From NCBI GenBank assembly GCA_034926635.1, contig JAYFQX010000029.1:1-61411 (forward strand): a stretch of DNA of 61,411 bases, read 5' to 3'. The position numbers and the translations under genes are program-made. Every line of letters begins with the position of its first letter. Within the stretch, counting starts at the first letter, position 1. Positions 34,638-43,593 of the stretch are shown here, in pieces. Source of the stretch: Christensenella sp034926635 (GTDB lineage: Bacteria > Bacillota > Clostridia > Christensenellales > Christensenellaceae). The notes under the pieces are model-generated. The model was not told the DNA's origin. It saw nothing but the letters and a program-made list of their open reading frames with translations, and did no database searches.

Positions 34638-36152
34638 ATGTCTAAACGGGAAACATGGGGGTCTCGCTCCAATTTTATTTTTGCGGCAATCGGTTCTGCT
34701 GTCGGTCTTGGAAACGCATGGCGTTTCGCCGGTCAAGTCTATCAAAACGGCGGCGGTGCTTTTTTGCTTCCTTATATTATTGCTATTTTTGCAATCGGTA
34801 TTCCGGTGCTGATGATGGAACTTGCGATCGGTAAAAAATATAAACTGGGTGCGCCTTCCGCCATGGCGGCTATGAACCCAAAATTCGAATGGATCGGCTG
34901 GGCCGGCGTCATCATTGCCTTTATTGTCGCAGCCTATTATTCTACGCTTGTTGCCTGGGTCGTCGATTATATTGTCGCTTCCTTTACCATGGCATGGGGC
35001 GGCGATCCTGTCTCCTTTTTCAACAACACCATCCTTCACCTTTCAAACAGCCCCGGAAACCTACAAGGTTTTTCCCTGCCTGTTTTGATTGGTTTAATTG
35101 TCACATGGGTTGTGGTCATTCTCTGTATGCGCCGCGGCATAGAAAAAATGGCAAAAATTGTCAAATGGATTGTGATCATTCCCGTTATTATTTTGGTCAT
35201 TATGTGCTTCCAGGCAGTCAATATGCCCGGCGCATCGGAAGGCATCCGTTATTATATTACGCCAGATTGGTCTGCCCTTGGCAACTTTGACGTATGGCGT
35301 GCCGCCTTTGGGCAAGTCGCTTACAGCATGAGCATTTTATTTGCGCTAATGATTACCTACGGAAGCTTTCTGAACAAAAACAGTGATATCCCAAAAGACA
35401 GCCTTGTGATCGGTCTTGCCGATATGGGCATCAGCCTACTCGCCGGTTTCGTAGTCTTTTCTACGCTCGGCTATCTTTCCTTTGAAAGCGGCGTTCCTAT
35501 CGACGGTCTTAACTTCCAGGGTGTCAAGCTTGCCTTCATCACGTATCCGCAGGCTCTTTCTGTCTTCCCCGGCGGGCAGATGGTAGGTATCATTTTTTCT
35601 CTTTTATTCTTTATTATGTTGTTTGCGCTTGCCATCGATTCGCTCTTCTCCATTGTCCAGACCGTTTCGACCGCATTTTCGGATAAATTTAAAATCAGAC
35701 CCAAAAAAGCGCTTTATATTACCTGTGTCGCTTGTTTTGCACTTGCACTATTGTTTGTAACTAACGCCGGGCTTTATTGGCTTGATATTGTCGATCATTT
35801 TGTCAATGAAGGCAACTTGCTCTTTATGGGTATTTTTGAAACGATCGCTGTTTGCTGGTTCTTCGGCATTCCCAAGCTTCGAAAATTCATTAATTCTTCC
35901 ACTTCCATCAAGCTTGGAAAATGGTGGGATGTTTTGCTGAAGTATATTTGCCCTGTCGTATTTATTGTGCTTGCAGCAAGCTTTCTTGTATCCAACATTT
36001 TAACGCCCTATGGTGGTTACGAACAGCAATATTTATTTATCGGCGGCTGGGTGCTGGTGATCGCAACCTTCGCAATCGCATTACTTCTGCCGAAACTTAC
36101 TTCCAAAAAGGGTGGCTCTAACCTTACGAAAGGAAGCGAAAAAAGCGCATGA
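34638..36152 (+). CDS. Sodium-dependent symporter of the SNF (NSS) family
   Basis: The 504-residue transporter has about twelve membrane helices. The family signature at the start (SRSNFIFAAIGSAVGLGNAWRF is the known NSS opening; substrate and Na+ contacts lie in GSAVGLGNAWRFAG, residues 16-29) and the unwound TM6 region near YGSFLNKNSD are visible. It should import an amino acid or a related amine with Na+. The ATG overlaps no gene; GGTAGGT lies about 8 bases upstream. Its stop overlaps the start of the next gene by four bases, so the three-gene operon with the small membrane protein and the SDR enzyme is translationally coupled. Confidence 0.93.
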   Translation: MSKRETWGSRSNFIFAAIGSAVGLGNAWRFAGQVYQNGGGAFLLPYIIAIFAIGIPVLMMELAIGKKYKLGAPSAMAAMNPKFEWIGWAGVIIAFIVAAYYSTLVAWVVDYIVASFTMAWGGDPVSFFNNTILHLSNSPGNLQGFSLPVLIGLIVTWVVVILCMRRGIEKMAKIVKWIVIIPVIILVIMCFQAVNMPGASEGIRYYITPDWSALGNFDVWRAAFGQVAYSMSILFALMITYGSFLNKNSDIPKDSLVIGLADMGISLLAGFVVFSTLGYLSFESGVPIDGLNFQGVKLAFITYPQALSVFPGGQMVGIIFSLLFFIMLFALAIDSLFSIVQTVSTAFSDKFKIRPKKALYITCVACFALALLFVTNAGLYWLDIVDHFVNEGNLLFMGIFETIAVCWFFGIPKLRKFINSSTSIKLGKWWDVLLKYICPVVFIVLAASFLVSNILTPYGGYEQQYLFIGGWVLVIATFAIALLLPKLTSKKGGSNLTKGSEKSA

Positions 36153-36655
36153 CCCTGTTTCTGCAAATTGCCCTGTTAGCGGTAGCTGCCGCGCTTGTCG
36201 TCAATATGATCGTCTATGCGGCGAAACACGATTCTGTAAAGTCCGTGGACTACCGCAAAGAATTCACATTGCGGTATCCCCGGCTTTACCTCTGGATTTC
36301 CCTTGTGTTTTTCGGGGCAATTATTTTCTTTCTGCTTAACATGATAATCTGGCAAAATTTTTCCTGGCCGGGTCTGGTTCTTTTGGCTGTGCTCGCTGTT
36401 TGCAGTCTGCCTGCACTTTTGCTGGCACTTCGATGGAAGATACGCGTTAAAGAAGAATATATCGTTTATACCGGTATGTTTGGAGGTTCCAAACAGGTTT
36501 ATTATAAAGATGTCAGCCGCGTGATCGTTACGCCGAAATCCGTGACCATGGTTACAACCCTCAAAACGTTTCGGTTTCTTTCAGGCGTATATTATACAGA
36601 AGATTTTTTATTTCGTCTGCGTGACAACGGCGTACAGATCGAACGCTATTTATAA
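36149..36655 (+). CDS. Small membrane protein with a PH-like C-terminal part, unknown function
   Basis: The 168-residue protein has a membrane helix at the N-terminus (about 1-22), two more close together (about 50-72 and 76-94), then a soluble beta-rich tail (about 98-168; YIVYTGMFGGSKQVYYKDVS) that resembles the PH-like/DUF6560 tails of small Firmicute membrane proteins. The ATG overlaps the symporter stop by four bases. Function is unknown; position suggests an accessory to the symporter or a general envelope protein. Confidence 0.75.
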   Translation: MTLFLQIALLAVAAALVVNMIVYAAKHDSVKSVDYRKEFTLRYPRLYLWISLVFFGAIIFFLLNMIIWQNFSWPGLVLLAVLAVCSLPALLLALRWKIRVKEEYIVYTGMFGGSKQVYYKDVSRVIVTPKSVTMVTTLKTFRFLSGVYYTEDFLFRLRDNGVQIERYL

Positions 36656-36669
36656 GGAAGTAAAATACC

Positions 36670-37449
36670 ATGGAGTATACAAATAAGAAAATAGTGATTA
36701 CAGGCGCTTCTTCCGGGATTGGTCTGGGGCTCTTAAAAAACCTGAGCGAATATCCCGGGACGCAAGTCGTTGGAGTTGCGCGCCATACCGAAGCAATTCA
36801 CAGCCTAAATCGCGCAAACGTCACTGCGCTTTCCTACGATATGTCTGATCCCAAAGCCATAGACAGTATGCTCGCGGACTGTTCGAAAACATTAGGAGAA
36901 ATTGATATTTTCTTTGCGAATGCAGGTTTTGCTTATTATGGAGAAATCGGGAGCGCTGATTGGGATAAAATAAAAAATATTTTTGCAGTTAATGTTTTTG
37001 CACCTATTTATACACTGCAAAAAATTAATGCGATGCAGCCAAAAAAGCGCTGGCAATACGTGATCACAGATTCTGCCCTTGCCAAGGTTGCCATTCCGGG
37101 CTTTTCACTTTATTCTTCTACAAAATACGCGGTAGATGGTTTTGTCGGCGCTTACCGGTTTGAAAAGCCAGCCAATATCATCCTGTCTACCATATATCCG
37201 GTTGCGACAAAAACACATTTTTTCAAGCAAGCCGGAACGGGCACACCACTGCCCTCACCTACGCAAACTGCAGAACAGGTAGTAAAAGCAGTTCTCCACG
37301 ATGTCCGTAGGGAGAAAAAAAATATTTATCCATTCCGCAGCTTCGGATTTTTTAATTGGTTATGGAATTTCCTGCCGTTTTTAAAACGCGGCTACCTTGC
37401 CTTAGAGGATAATAAATTTAAAAAATGGGAACAAACACAATCAAAATAA
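36670..37449 (+). CDS. Short-chain dehydrogenase/reductase
   Basis: The 259-residue enzyme has the NAD(P) site TGASSGIGLGLLKNL (about 10-24), the structural NAG triad (FFANAGFAYYG), and catalytic Ser/Tyr/Lys in ITDSALAKV and YSSTKYAVDG. Length and order fit classical SDRs. The substrate cannot be deduced; sequence style resembles SDRs acting on lipids or small carbonyls. AAGGAAG lies 10 bases before the ATG. It is the last gene of the symporter operon and ends in a strong terminator. Confidence 0.9.
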   Translation: MEYTNKKIVITGASSGIGLGLLKNLSEYPGTQVVGVARHTEAIHSLNRANVTALSYDMSDPKAIDSMLADCSKTLGEIDIFFANAGFAYYGEIGSADWDKIKNIFAVNVFAPIYTLQKINAMQPKKRWQYVITDSALAKVAIPGFSLYSSTKYAVDGFVGAYRFEKPANIILSTIYPVATKTHFFKQAGTGTPLPSPTQTAEQVVKAVLHDVRREKKNIYPFRSFGFFNWLWNFLPFLKRGYLALEDNKFKKWEQTQSK

Positions 37450-37458
37450 TATTGATGA

Positions 37459-37494
37459 ATCAAAAAGATACGCATAACCGCGTATCTTTTTGAT
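37459..37494 (+). terminator. Terminator of the symporter operon
   Basis: ATCAAAAAGATACGC and GCGTATCTTTTTGAT form a perfect 15-base stem with loop ATAACC. It begins within 10 bases of the SDR stop codon. Confidence 0.85.
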
Positions 37495-37647
37495 TTCCAT
37501 TTTTCCATCAGCCGCCGGCAAAATCTCCGGTCGCCTGTGCCGGATCACATTTTTTCTGTTGCCAGATAGTCCGTTTTAACACAAATTTCTAAAATAATAA
37601 CCTTTTTTTTGTTTCTTAAAACATTTTTTGTTTTATAATATCCGATG

Positions 37648-39036
37648 TCATTTTTGTTGCATTTCCATTTTTTTCTTTTGTTTTTGTATAATTTGGAAAG
37701 CCACCAGCAACACTCCAAACCAAATAGGCGCAATATAAACGCTGACCCTAGTTGTCGCATTAAAAAATAGCAAAACACCGACAGAAAGGAAAAATACAAG
37801 TAAAATAATATCTGATACAGGATAAAACGGCATTTTAAAAGTGCTTTCCTTCGCTTTTTGCGTCTTTTTATATTTTAAATGAGAAAGCACAATGGTAAAC
37901 CATACAAACAGAAAACAAAGCGTTGTAACGCTCGCTATCATTTCAAAAAGCTGTGCTGCATTGGGCACAATAAAATTCGCCAGAAGTCCAATCAGAAAAA
38001 TGACGCACGAAAAAATAAGGCTGTAAGAAGGAACCCCTTTTTTGGAAACATGGGTGAAAAATTTCGGCAGTAGTTTATTCTTTGCGCTTGTATAAAGAAT
38101 CCGGCTTGTGCTGTAAACCGCCGTATTGGATGAAGAAAGCGATGCAATTAAAATCGTAAAATTGATTACGCCCGCTGCCGCCGGGATCCCTACCAAATTA
38201 AATGCCGACACAAACGGACTTTGACTTGGATCCATCTGATTCCATGGCGTGAGCACCAATATCACAAAAATTGCACCCACATAAAATAACAGGATGCGGA
38301 TGGGAAGCGCATTAATTGCCAAACGCAGGTTTTTATCTTCATTTTTGGTTTCTCCCGCGGTAAGTCCAATCATTTCAATCCCTGCAAATCCAAACAGTAC
38401 CATTTGGAATGACAGCAGAAAGCCTTTGATCCCATTTGGAAAAAGTCCTCCATAATCCACAAGGTTTGACAAACTAACTGTAACCTGCCGGTGTGTGGAA
38501 GTATCATATGTTTTGTGCTGAAAAACAAGCATAATACCAAATGCTACAAACAAAATAATCACCAATATCTTTATAATGGAAAAAACAGATTCCAGATTCC
38601 CGAAAGTTTTTACTACCGAGAGATTGATGATCATTAAGAATCCAAGCGCAACAAGCCCTGACACAAGCGCCGGAACTTCCGGAAACCAATATTTGATATA
38701 AATCCCAATTGCGGTAAATTCAGCAAGCGCTGCCGTAATCCAGCAGAGCCAATAAGTCCAGCCGATCAAAAAGCCCCAGCGCTCTCCTAAAAAAGCCTGC
38801 ACAAAATCACCGATAGACTGAAATCCGGGGTCTGAAAGCAAAATTTCTCCCATGGCTCTCATAAATAAGAAAATAGCGATACCTGATATGATATAAGCAA
38901 ATAGAATTGACGGTCCCGCAAGTTTAATTGCGGTAGAAGACCCAAGAAACAATCCTGTACCGATCGCTCCGCCAAGGGCAATCAATTGAATATTAAAATT
39001 AGAGAGTCCACGGACAAGATCTTTTTTTTCATTCAT
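37648..39036 (-). CDS. Amino acid permease (APC family)
   Basis: The 462-residue transporter has twelve membrane helices and the APC opening GAIGTGLFLGSST (about 21-33), FAGIEMIGLTAGET near 225 and the EFTAIGIYIKYWFP segment. It resembles the amino acid/proton symporters of the LysP/GabP/AnsP group; specificity is not visible. ATG at 39036 is chosen because AGGTG lies 7 bases upstream. It is preceded by a terminator that separates it from the antiporter gene, so it is probably expressed independently. Confidence 0.92.
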   Translation of the reverse strand: MNEKKDLVRGLSNFNIQLIALGGAIGTGLFLGSSTAIKLAGPSILFAYIISGIAIFLFMRAMGEILLSDPGFQSIGDFVQAFLGERWGFLIGWTYWLCWITAALAEFTAIGIYIKYWFPEVPALVSGLVALGFLMIINLSVVKTFGNLESVFSIIKILVIILFVAFGIMLVFQHKTYDTSTHRQVTVSLSNLVDYGGLFPNGIKGFLLSFQMVLFGFAGIEMIGLTAGETKNEDKNLRLAINALPIRILLFYVGAIFVILVLTPWNQMDPSQSPFVSAFNLVGIPAAAGVINFTILIASLSSSNTAVYSTSRILYTSAKNKLLPKFFTHVSKKGVPSYSLIFSCVIFLIGLLANFIVPNAAQLFEMIASVTTLCFLFVWFTIVLSHLKYKKTQKAKESTFKMPFYPVSDIILLVFFLSVGVLLFFNATTRVSVYIAPIWFGVLLVAFQIIQKQKKKMEMQQK

Positions 39037-39063
39037 AAGCCACACCTGCCTCACCTTACAATC

Positions 39064-39100
39064 AAAAGCCTTTCCTCCACATCTGGATGGAAAGGCTTTT
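39064..39100 (-). terminator. Terminator after the antiporter gene
   Basis: AAAAGCCTTTCC (39064-39075) pairs with GGAAAGGCTTTT (39089-39100). It lies between the decarboxylase/antiporter operon and the permease gene. Confidence 0.8.
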
Positions 39101-39134
39101 GTCACAAACAACAGAATAGCATTCTTTTTCAGCT

Positions 39135-40712
39135 CTATTTACCTGCTTGCGGAGGGGTCTTTGTATTTGTCTGCGAAGCAGCAGTGCTTCCGCCGCCGGT
39201 GGCAGCCTGTGCAGCAGCGGCTTTCCGTAAATCTACGTTGGATTCCTGAGGAATGTTCTCCTGCTCCTCAGACATCAACTCTTTTACCTGATCCGCCCAC
39301 TTGGGATCCCTCTTTTTAAAGATAATCAGCGGAATAATCAGGAAAGCAAAAGCAACTACCAGCGTGAGTATCGCGCTCATCAAAGAACTGTAATAGACTG
39401 AATAGAAGCACGAAATACAGATAACCGCTATTAATATAATCGCAACCGTATAAACCAAACCATTTCCTTTTTTACCGATCCGGAACGGTCGTGCCAGTGT
39501 AGGCTCTGTTTTCCTCAATTTCAGAATTCCAACAGCCATGATAACATATACGAAGCAATAAATAATGGTTGTTGCATTCACCAGCGTCAAGAAGGCGCTG
39601 TTTACCCCCGGTATGAGCAGGTAAACTAAGGCAAAGATCGAAATAATCGTAGCTTGTGTGATCAACACAGATTTTGAAACGTCCAGCTTGTTCGTCTTCC
39701 AGAATTTAAACTTTGGCGGATACTGCCCGCGACGAGCGCTTTGCGTAATTGTTTTTGACGGTCCTGTAATCCATGCGGAGAGCTGAACCATAACACCCAC
39801 AAACACCAGCAATCCAAAGATATTCCCGATTACAGTAGGAATACCGAGCACCTGGCAAAACAGCACAACCGGTTGCGCCACATTATTAAGATCCATTTTT
39901 CCGGCCGGTACCACATTGGCTACTACGAATGCACTCAAGGTATTGATCACCAGCATAATCACGAGTGCCGCAAAAACGCCTGCAGTATACTGCTTCACCG
40001 GTTTTGTTAACCGACGAATATAAACGGACGACATCTCAATCCCAGTAAAGATAAATATGATCGGTGCAAAATACTGCATTGTAGAAAATGATTTTCCTGT
40101 AGGAAGAAGCGCCGAAGCATCAAAGCTTCCCAGTACGCTCTTCGGGTCAATACCCGATTTGGCCGTTGCTGCCACACCCAGGATCATGATCATGGCAGCC
40201 GGGATATAGAGCATAAACCAGATGCCCCACTTACCGCCGATCTTCGCCATATCAAACTTTAAGTTCAACAGTGTGACTGCCCAATAAACGACAAGGATCA
40301 TGACTAGAATAAAAATGCTATTTTCCCCGAGAGCTTCCTGCCCGATCCCTACGCCGAGCATTGGCGCGAGTACCGATGCAACCATTACCATACCCGGGAA
40401 CATTTGTACCCACAAAAGCCATGAAGTAACGAACCCCCACTTTTTACCAAGGGCGTTCGTTGTCCATAATTCCGGGCCGCCTGCCGCAGACGGATACATC
40501 CCGGCAAATTCGCCGGAAACCAGTGCAATCGGCAAGCCAAATAAAATCGTCGCAACAATCATGTAAAAAAACATTGTCCAGCCCGTGGCCGCCACATCAG
40601 GAATATTCCTGATGCTGGCGACCAAGGCGCATGTCATGCCAATAAAGGTGAAAGTACTGACTTTTGACAAAGCCGGTCCCTTTCCGATTGTCATGGGTTT
40701 CGATTTATTCAT
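39135..40712 (-). CDS. Glutamate/GABA- or tyrosine/tyramine-type APC antiporter
   Basis: The 525-residue transporter has about twelve membrane helices. Its opening (IRNIPDVAATGWTMFFY, about 34-50) is typical of the amino acid:amine antiporters GadC and TyrP. A C-terminal tail (about 480-525) is Ala/Gly/Thr-rich. It lies 50 bases behind the decarboxylase gene, so it should exchange the decarboxylase substrate for its amine product. That consumes a cytosolic proton and adds to proton motive force. ATG at 40712 follows AGAGGTG at about 6 bases; an in-frame GTG three codons earlier is part of that site. Confidence 0.9.
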   Translation of the reverse strand: MNKSKPMTIGKGPALSKVSTFTFIGMTCALVASIRNIPDVAATGWTMFFYMIVATILFGLPIALVSGEFAGMYPSAAGGPELWTTNALGKKWGFVTSWLLWVQMFPGMVMVASVLAPMLGVGIGQEALGENSIFILVMILVVYWAVTLLNLKFDMAKIGGKWGIWFMLYIPAAMIMILGVAATAKSGIDPKSVLGSFDASALLPTGKSFSTMQYFAPIIFIFTGIEMSSVYIRRLTKPVKQYTAGVFAALVIMLVINTLSAFVVANVVPAGKMDLNNVAQPVVLFCQVLGIPTVIGNIFGLLVFVGVMVQLSAWITGPSKTITQSARRGQYPPKFKFWKTNKLDVSKSVLITQATIISIFALVYLLIPGVNSAFLTLVNATTIIYCFVYVIMAVGILKLRKTEPTLARPFRIGKKGNGLVYTVAIILIAVICISCFYSVYYSSLMSAILTLVVAFAFLIIPLIIFKKRDPKWADQVKELMSEEQENIPQESNVDLRKAAAAQAATGGGSTAASQTNTKTPPQAGK

Positions 40713-40762
40713 GAGATACACCTCTTTCTTCTGTCGTGCCCATTCGGCACGAACCGATTATT

Positions 40763-42616
40763 TTAGAATCCCGCCTCATAAATTTCTGTTAATTTCTTCT
40801 CCATTGCTTGTTTGATAGCGCTTGTGTAGAACGCAAACAGTTTATCGTCGTTCAGATACGGGGTCATAATTGCCGCACGCATCAAGGTGATCTGTTTTAC
40901 CTTCTGCCATTCGGATTCCGGAAGACCCATCGATTCCACAAACGAAAGCGGACTATCGCCGTAACCTGCTTGCGTAAATGAGGTATGAGATGAGATGAAG
41001 CGATTGGAATAAACATTTCCGTCCAAATAAGAAGAATAATCGAACATCTTTTCATTCAGCGCGTTAATCCTGGTCAAATCCATACAATCCTTTTCTTTGA
41101 ATACCCAGTCTACCATGTTGAAATCAGGATGATTGAGCGGATATACCTCAATTGTTTTGCCTCCTGCAGTAAATGTCAATTTTTGCAGGAAATCACGGAA
41201 TCGTTGCGCAGCCTCAATAGACGAGGCAATCAGCTGCCCATACCCTGCAATATTAAGCGGCAAGACCTGGTGGGCAGTCCATACCGCAGCTGCGGTTGCA
41301 CCTGCCTTTGAGCCTGCAAGAATAAACGCACCCAATAAATCAGGGGCTTTTACTGTAGATTTTTCAAATACATACGGTGCAAAATAAGAGATGATATTAC
41401 GCATTGCCTTGTGCTTAATGGCAATTCCGCCCGCTGCATATGGCACGTACCCCATTTTATGTGGGTCTATCGTAATGGATTCTGCTGCGCTCATCGCTTT
41501 AAATCCGTTATAAACATCCTCGCTTACCGTCACTGGAAAATGGAATGTATTATACTGTTTGAACATTGTATCCAAATCCTTATAGTCTACAAATTTACCA
41601 TTCTCATCCAAATACAGTGCGCGTGCATAACCGCCATAAGCTGCATCTATATGCAGATAGAAATAAATTCCCTCTTTTTGAAGCTTCTCACGCAGTGCAA
41701 CAACCTTGTCTACCTCGTCGACCGCGCCTTCTTCGGTAGTACCTACAACTGCAACGACACCCAAAATTGGAGTTTTCTGTGCAACCAACTCGCGTATTTT
41801 CTGTTCCAGCTTATCAATATCCATCCTGTAATTGCTGCGTACCGGGATATCAATCATATTGTCAAGCCCAACGCCCGAGATATCCGCCGCTTTCAGCCAT
41901 GAATAATGTTTGGTCTGCGGTACGATCCATTTCCCTAATTCCTGAATGTGTTTTCCGCTTCTGGAAGACGCAGCCTTTACCGCATCCATTTCATTCGAAG
42001 AAAGCTTTCCTACCATTTCCAGAATTTCTTCTACGCTCATGTTGAGCAATTCCCATTCGCTTTTTCCTGCAACCTTATCCGGATAAATATCTTTCATGGC
42101 AAGCGGTATAGATTTAAAGCAACGCGCATACCAAATGCCTTCCAGGTTTGCAATAGAGCCGTCGTGCGTTAAATGTCCCCAGCCGTCTTCATAATTAAAC
42201 AGATTCGAAAAATCATTCCCTACTTCTGCTTCCATCTGCGAGGTTGCCATGGAAGATTCCAGCGCCACATTGTTTGAGTTCCAGAGCATTGCATAGTTAT
42301 AAGCAATCAACGACGGCATTAAGGTCTCAGCATTCATCTGTCCCCAATAGCGACCCGCGCTTTGCCACGGGATCGTGCCCGAACGCAGCCTTTGGTTTAC
42401 ATCGTCAAGCACGCTGCTGATACGCTCCGTTGTTGCTACAAAACCTTCCTGTTGCTTATCTTCATCACTGATTGCCGGCATATCCGATGGAATATAATCC
42501 TGCCTCCATCCAAGGTGTGCATCCATTAACTTGTTCATTTGCTCTTTGTAATAATTACCGTTTTCGGCTTTATCCCCAATAAACAACGCTTTTAAATCTA
42601 CAGGTTTCAAAATCAT
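40763..42616 (-). CDS. PLP-dependent amino acid decarboxylase, TyrDC-like
   Basis: The roughly 617-residue protein is a group II PLP decarboxylase. Visible: HIDAAYGGYARALYLD (Asp contacting PLP), ITIDPHKMGYVPYAAGG with the Schiff-base Lys, and WGQMNAETLMPSLIAYNYAMLW in the N-terminal part. It is far longer than GadB (about 466) and matches the 610-625 residue tyrosine decarboxylases of lactic acid bacteria, so tyrosine or another aromatic amino acid is the best guess; glutamate cannot be excluded. The start is uncertain: AAGGAGG sits only 2 bases before the ATG at 42616, whereas TTG at 42610 has ideal spacing. It is co-transcribed with the antiporter, a typical acid-resistance or energy-yielding pair. 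Confidence 0.9.
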   Translation of the reverse strand: MILKPVDLKALFIGDKAENGNYYKEQMNKLMDAHLGWRQDYIPSDMPAISDEDKQQEGFVATTERISSVLDDVNQRLRSGTIPWQSAGRYWGQMNAETLMPSLIAYNYAMLWNSNNVALESSMATSQMEAEVGNDFSNLFNYEDGWGHLTHDGSIANLEGIWYARCFKSIPLAMKDIYPDKVAGKSEWELLNMSVEEILEMVGKLSSNEMDAVKAASSRSGKHIQELGKWIVPQTKHYSWLKAADISGVGLDNMIDIPVRSNYRMDIDKLEQKIRELVAQKTPILGVVAVVGTTEEGAVDEVDKVVALREKLQKEGIYFYLHIDAAYGGYARALYLDENGKFVDYKDLDTMFKQYNTFHFPVTVSEDVYNGFKAMSAAESITIDPHKMGYVPYAAGGIAIKHKAMRNIISYFAPYVFEKSTVKAPDLLGAFILAGSKAGATAAAVWTAHQVLPLNIAGYGQLIASSIEAAQRFRDFLQKLTFTAGGKTIEVYPLNHPDFNMVDWVFKEKDCMDLTRINALNEKMFDYSSYLDGNVYSNRFISSHTSFTQAGYGDSPLSFVESMGLPESEWQKVKQITLMRAAIMTPYLNDDKLFAFYTSAIKQAMEKKLTEIYEAGF

Positions 42617-42741
42617 GTCCTCCTTCATTATCCTCAAAGTGAATTTTTTTCTGCCATTTATTTTTCAAGCAGCTTTGCTCTCTATTTTTTAAACTTTTTT
42701 TGTTTCCTAAAACAGGATCAAGAGAATTCTAATGAAAAAAG

Positions 42742-42757
42742 TTCATTTTGGGTTCAT
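42742..42757. repeat. TTCAT direct repeat pair 1, candidate response-regulator site
   Basis: TTCAT at 42742-42746 and 42753-42757, an 11-base period. It lies in the gap between the decarboxylase (leftward) and the two-component genes (rightward). Such direct repeats one helical turn apart are what OmpR/PhoB-type dimers bind. Confidence 0.5.
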
Positions 42758-42827
42758 ATTTTGCAAATTTTAATCTTACAGCCCCGCAGATTGACCCTTT
42801 TTTAGCAGTCGTTAAAATTCTACGGAT

Positions 42828-42858
42828 TTCATTCTAAGTTCATAAAAAATGGTATAAT
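42828..42858 (+). promoter_or_regulatory. TTCAT repeat pair 2 with extended -10 promoter
   Basis: TTCAT at 42828-42832 and 42839-42843, again with an 11-base period, directly precede an extended -10 (TGGTATAAT, 42850-42858). The -35 region is replaced by the repeats, as in promoters activated by PhoB-type regulators. Confidence 0.55.
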
Positions 42859-42915
42859 GGATAAAAAAGGCTGTGCCTTCAATTGTCTTTGTTGGCAGGC
42901 CAGCGGGAGAAAAAT

Positions 42916-43593
42916 ATGTTTCACATTTTAATCGTTGAAGATGATAAAAACCTCCGCCGTTTGATGGCTACCTATCTAGAACGTGACGGTTATGAGGTTT
43001 ATCATGCCGGAGACGGCGGACAGGCGATGGAAATTTTAGATATGCAACATATCGACCTGATTATCAGCGATATTATGATGCCCGGCATGGATGGATACCA
43101 GCTTACGGAAGAACTCCGCAGGGCTGATTTCACTTTGCCGATTTTAATGGTGACCGCCAAAGAAACGTTTGAAGACAAAAAACGTGGTTTTTTGGTAGGC
43201 ACTGACGATTATATGGTCAAGCCGGTAGATATGGAAGAAATGCTGCTGCGCGTATCCGCCCTCCTGCGACGCGCTAATATTGCCAATGAACACAAACTGC
43301 ATATCGGAGACAACATCACGCTGGATTATGATTCCCTTACCGTAACGGCGTATGACAAAAATTATGAGCTTCCAAAAAAAGAATTCTATCTGCTCTTCAA
43401 GCTACTCTCCTATCCTAAAAAAATCTTTACGCGTCAACAGTTAATGGATGAAATATGGGGAATGGATGCCGAGGCTGACGAGCGCACGGTAGACGTACAT
43501 ATCAAACGCCTGCGCGAAAAATTTGACAGCTTGGGTGAATTTAAAATCGTCACTATTCGAGGCCTTGGGTATAAGGCGGAAAAAAACGTATGA
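42916..43593 (+). CDS. OmpR/PhoB-family response regulator
   Basis: The 225-residue regulator has a receiver (about 1-118, phospho-acceptor Asp52 in ISDIMMPGMDG, Lys in MVKPVD) and a winged-helix domain (about 128-223; PKKEFYLLFKLLSYPKK, ADERTVDVHIKRLREK). ATG at 42916 is preceded by GGGAG; longer reading starts with TTG. Its stop overlaps the kinase start by four bases, so they are a coupled pair. TTCAT direct repeats in its own promoter suggest autoactivation; the same gap faces the decarboxylase operon. Confidence 0.95.
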   Translation: MFHILIVEDDKNLRRLMATYLERDGYEVYHAGDGGQAMEILDMQHIDLIISDIMMPGMDGYQLTEELRRADFTLPILMVTAKETFEDKKRGFLVGTDDYMVKPVDMEEMLLRVSALLRRANIANEHKLHIGDNITLDYDSLTVTAYDKNYELPKKEFYLLFKLLSYPKKIFTRQQLMDEIWGMDAEADERTVDVHIKRLREKFDSLGEFKIVTIRGLGYKAEKNV

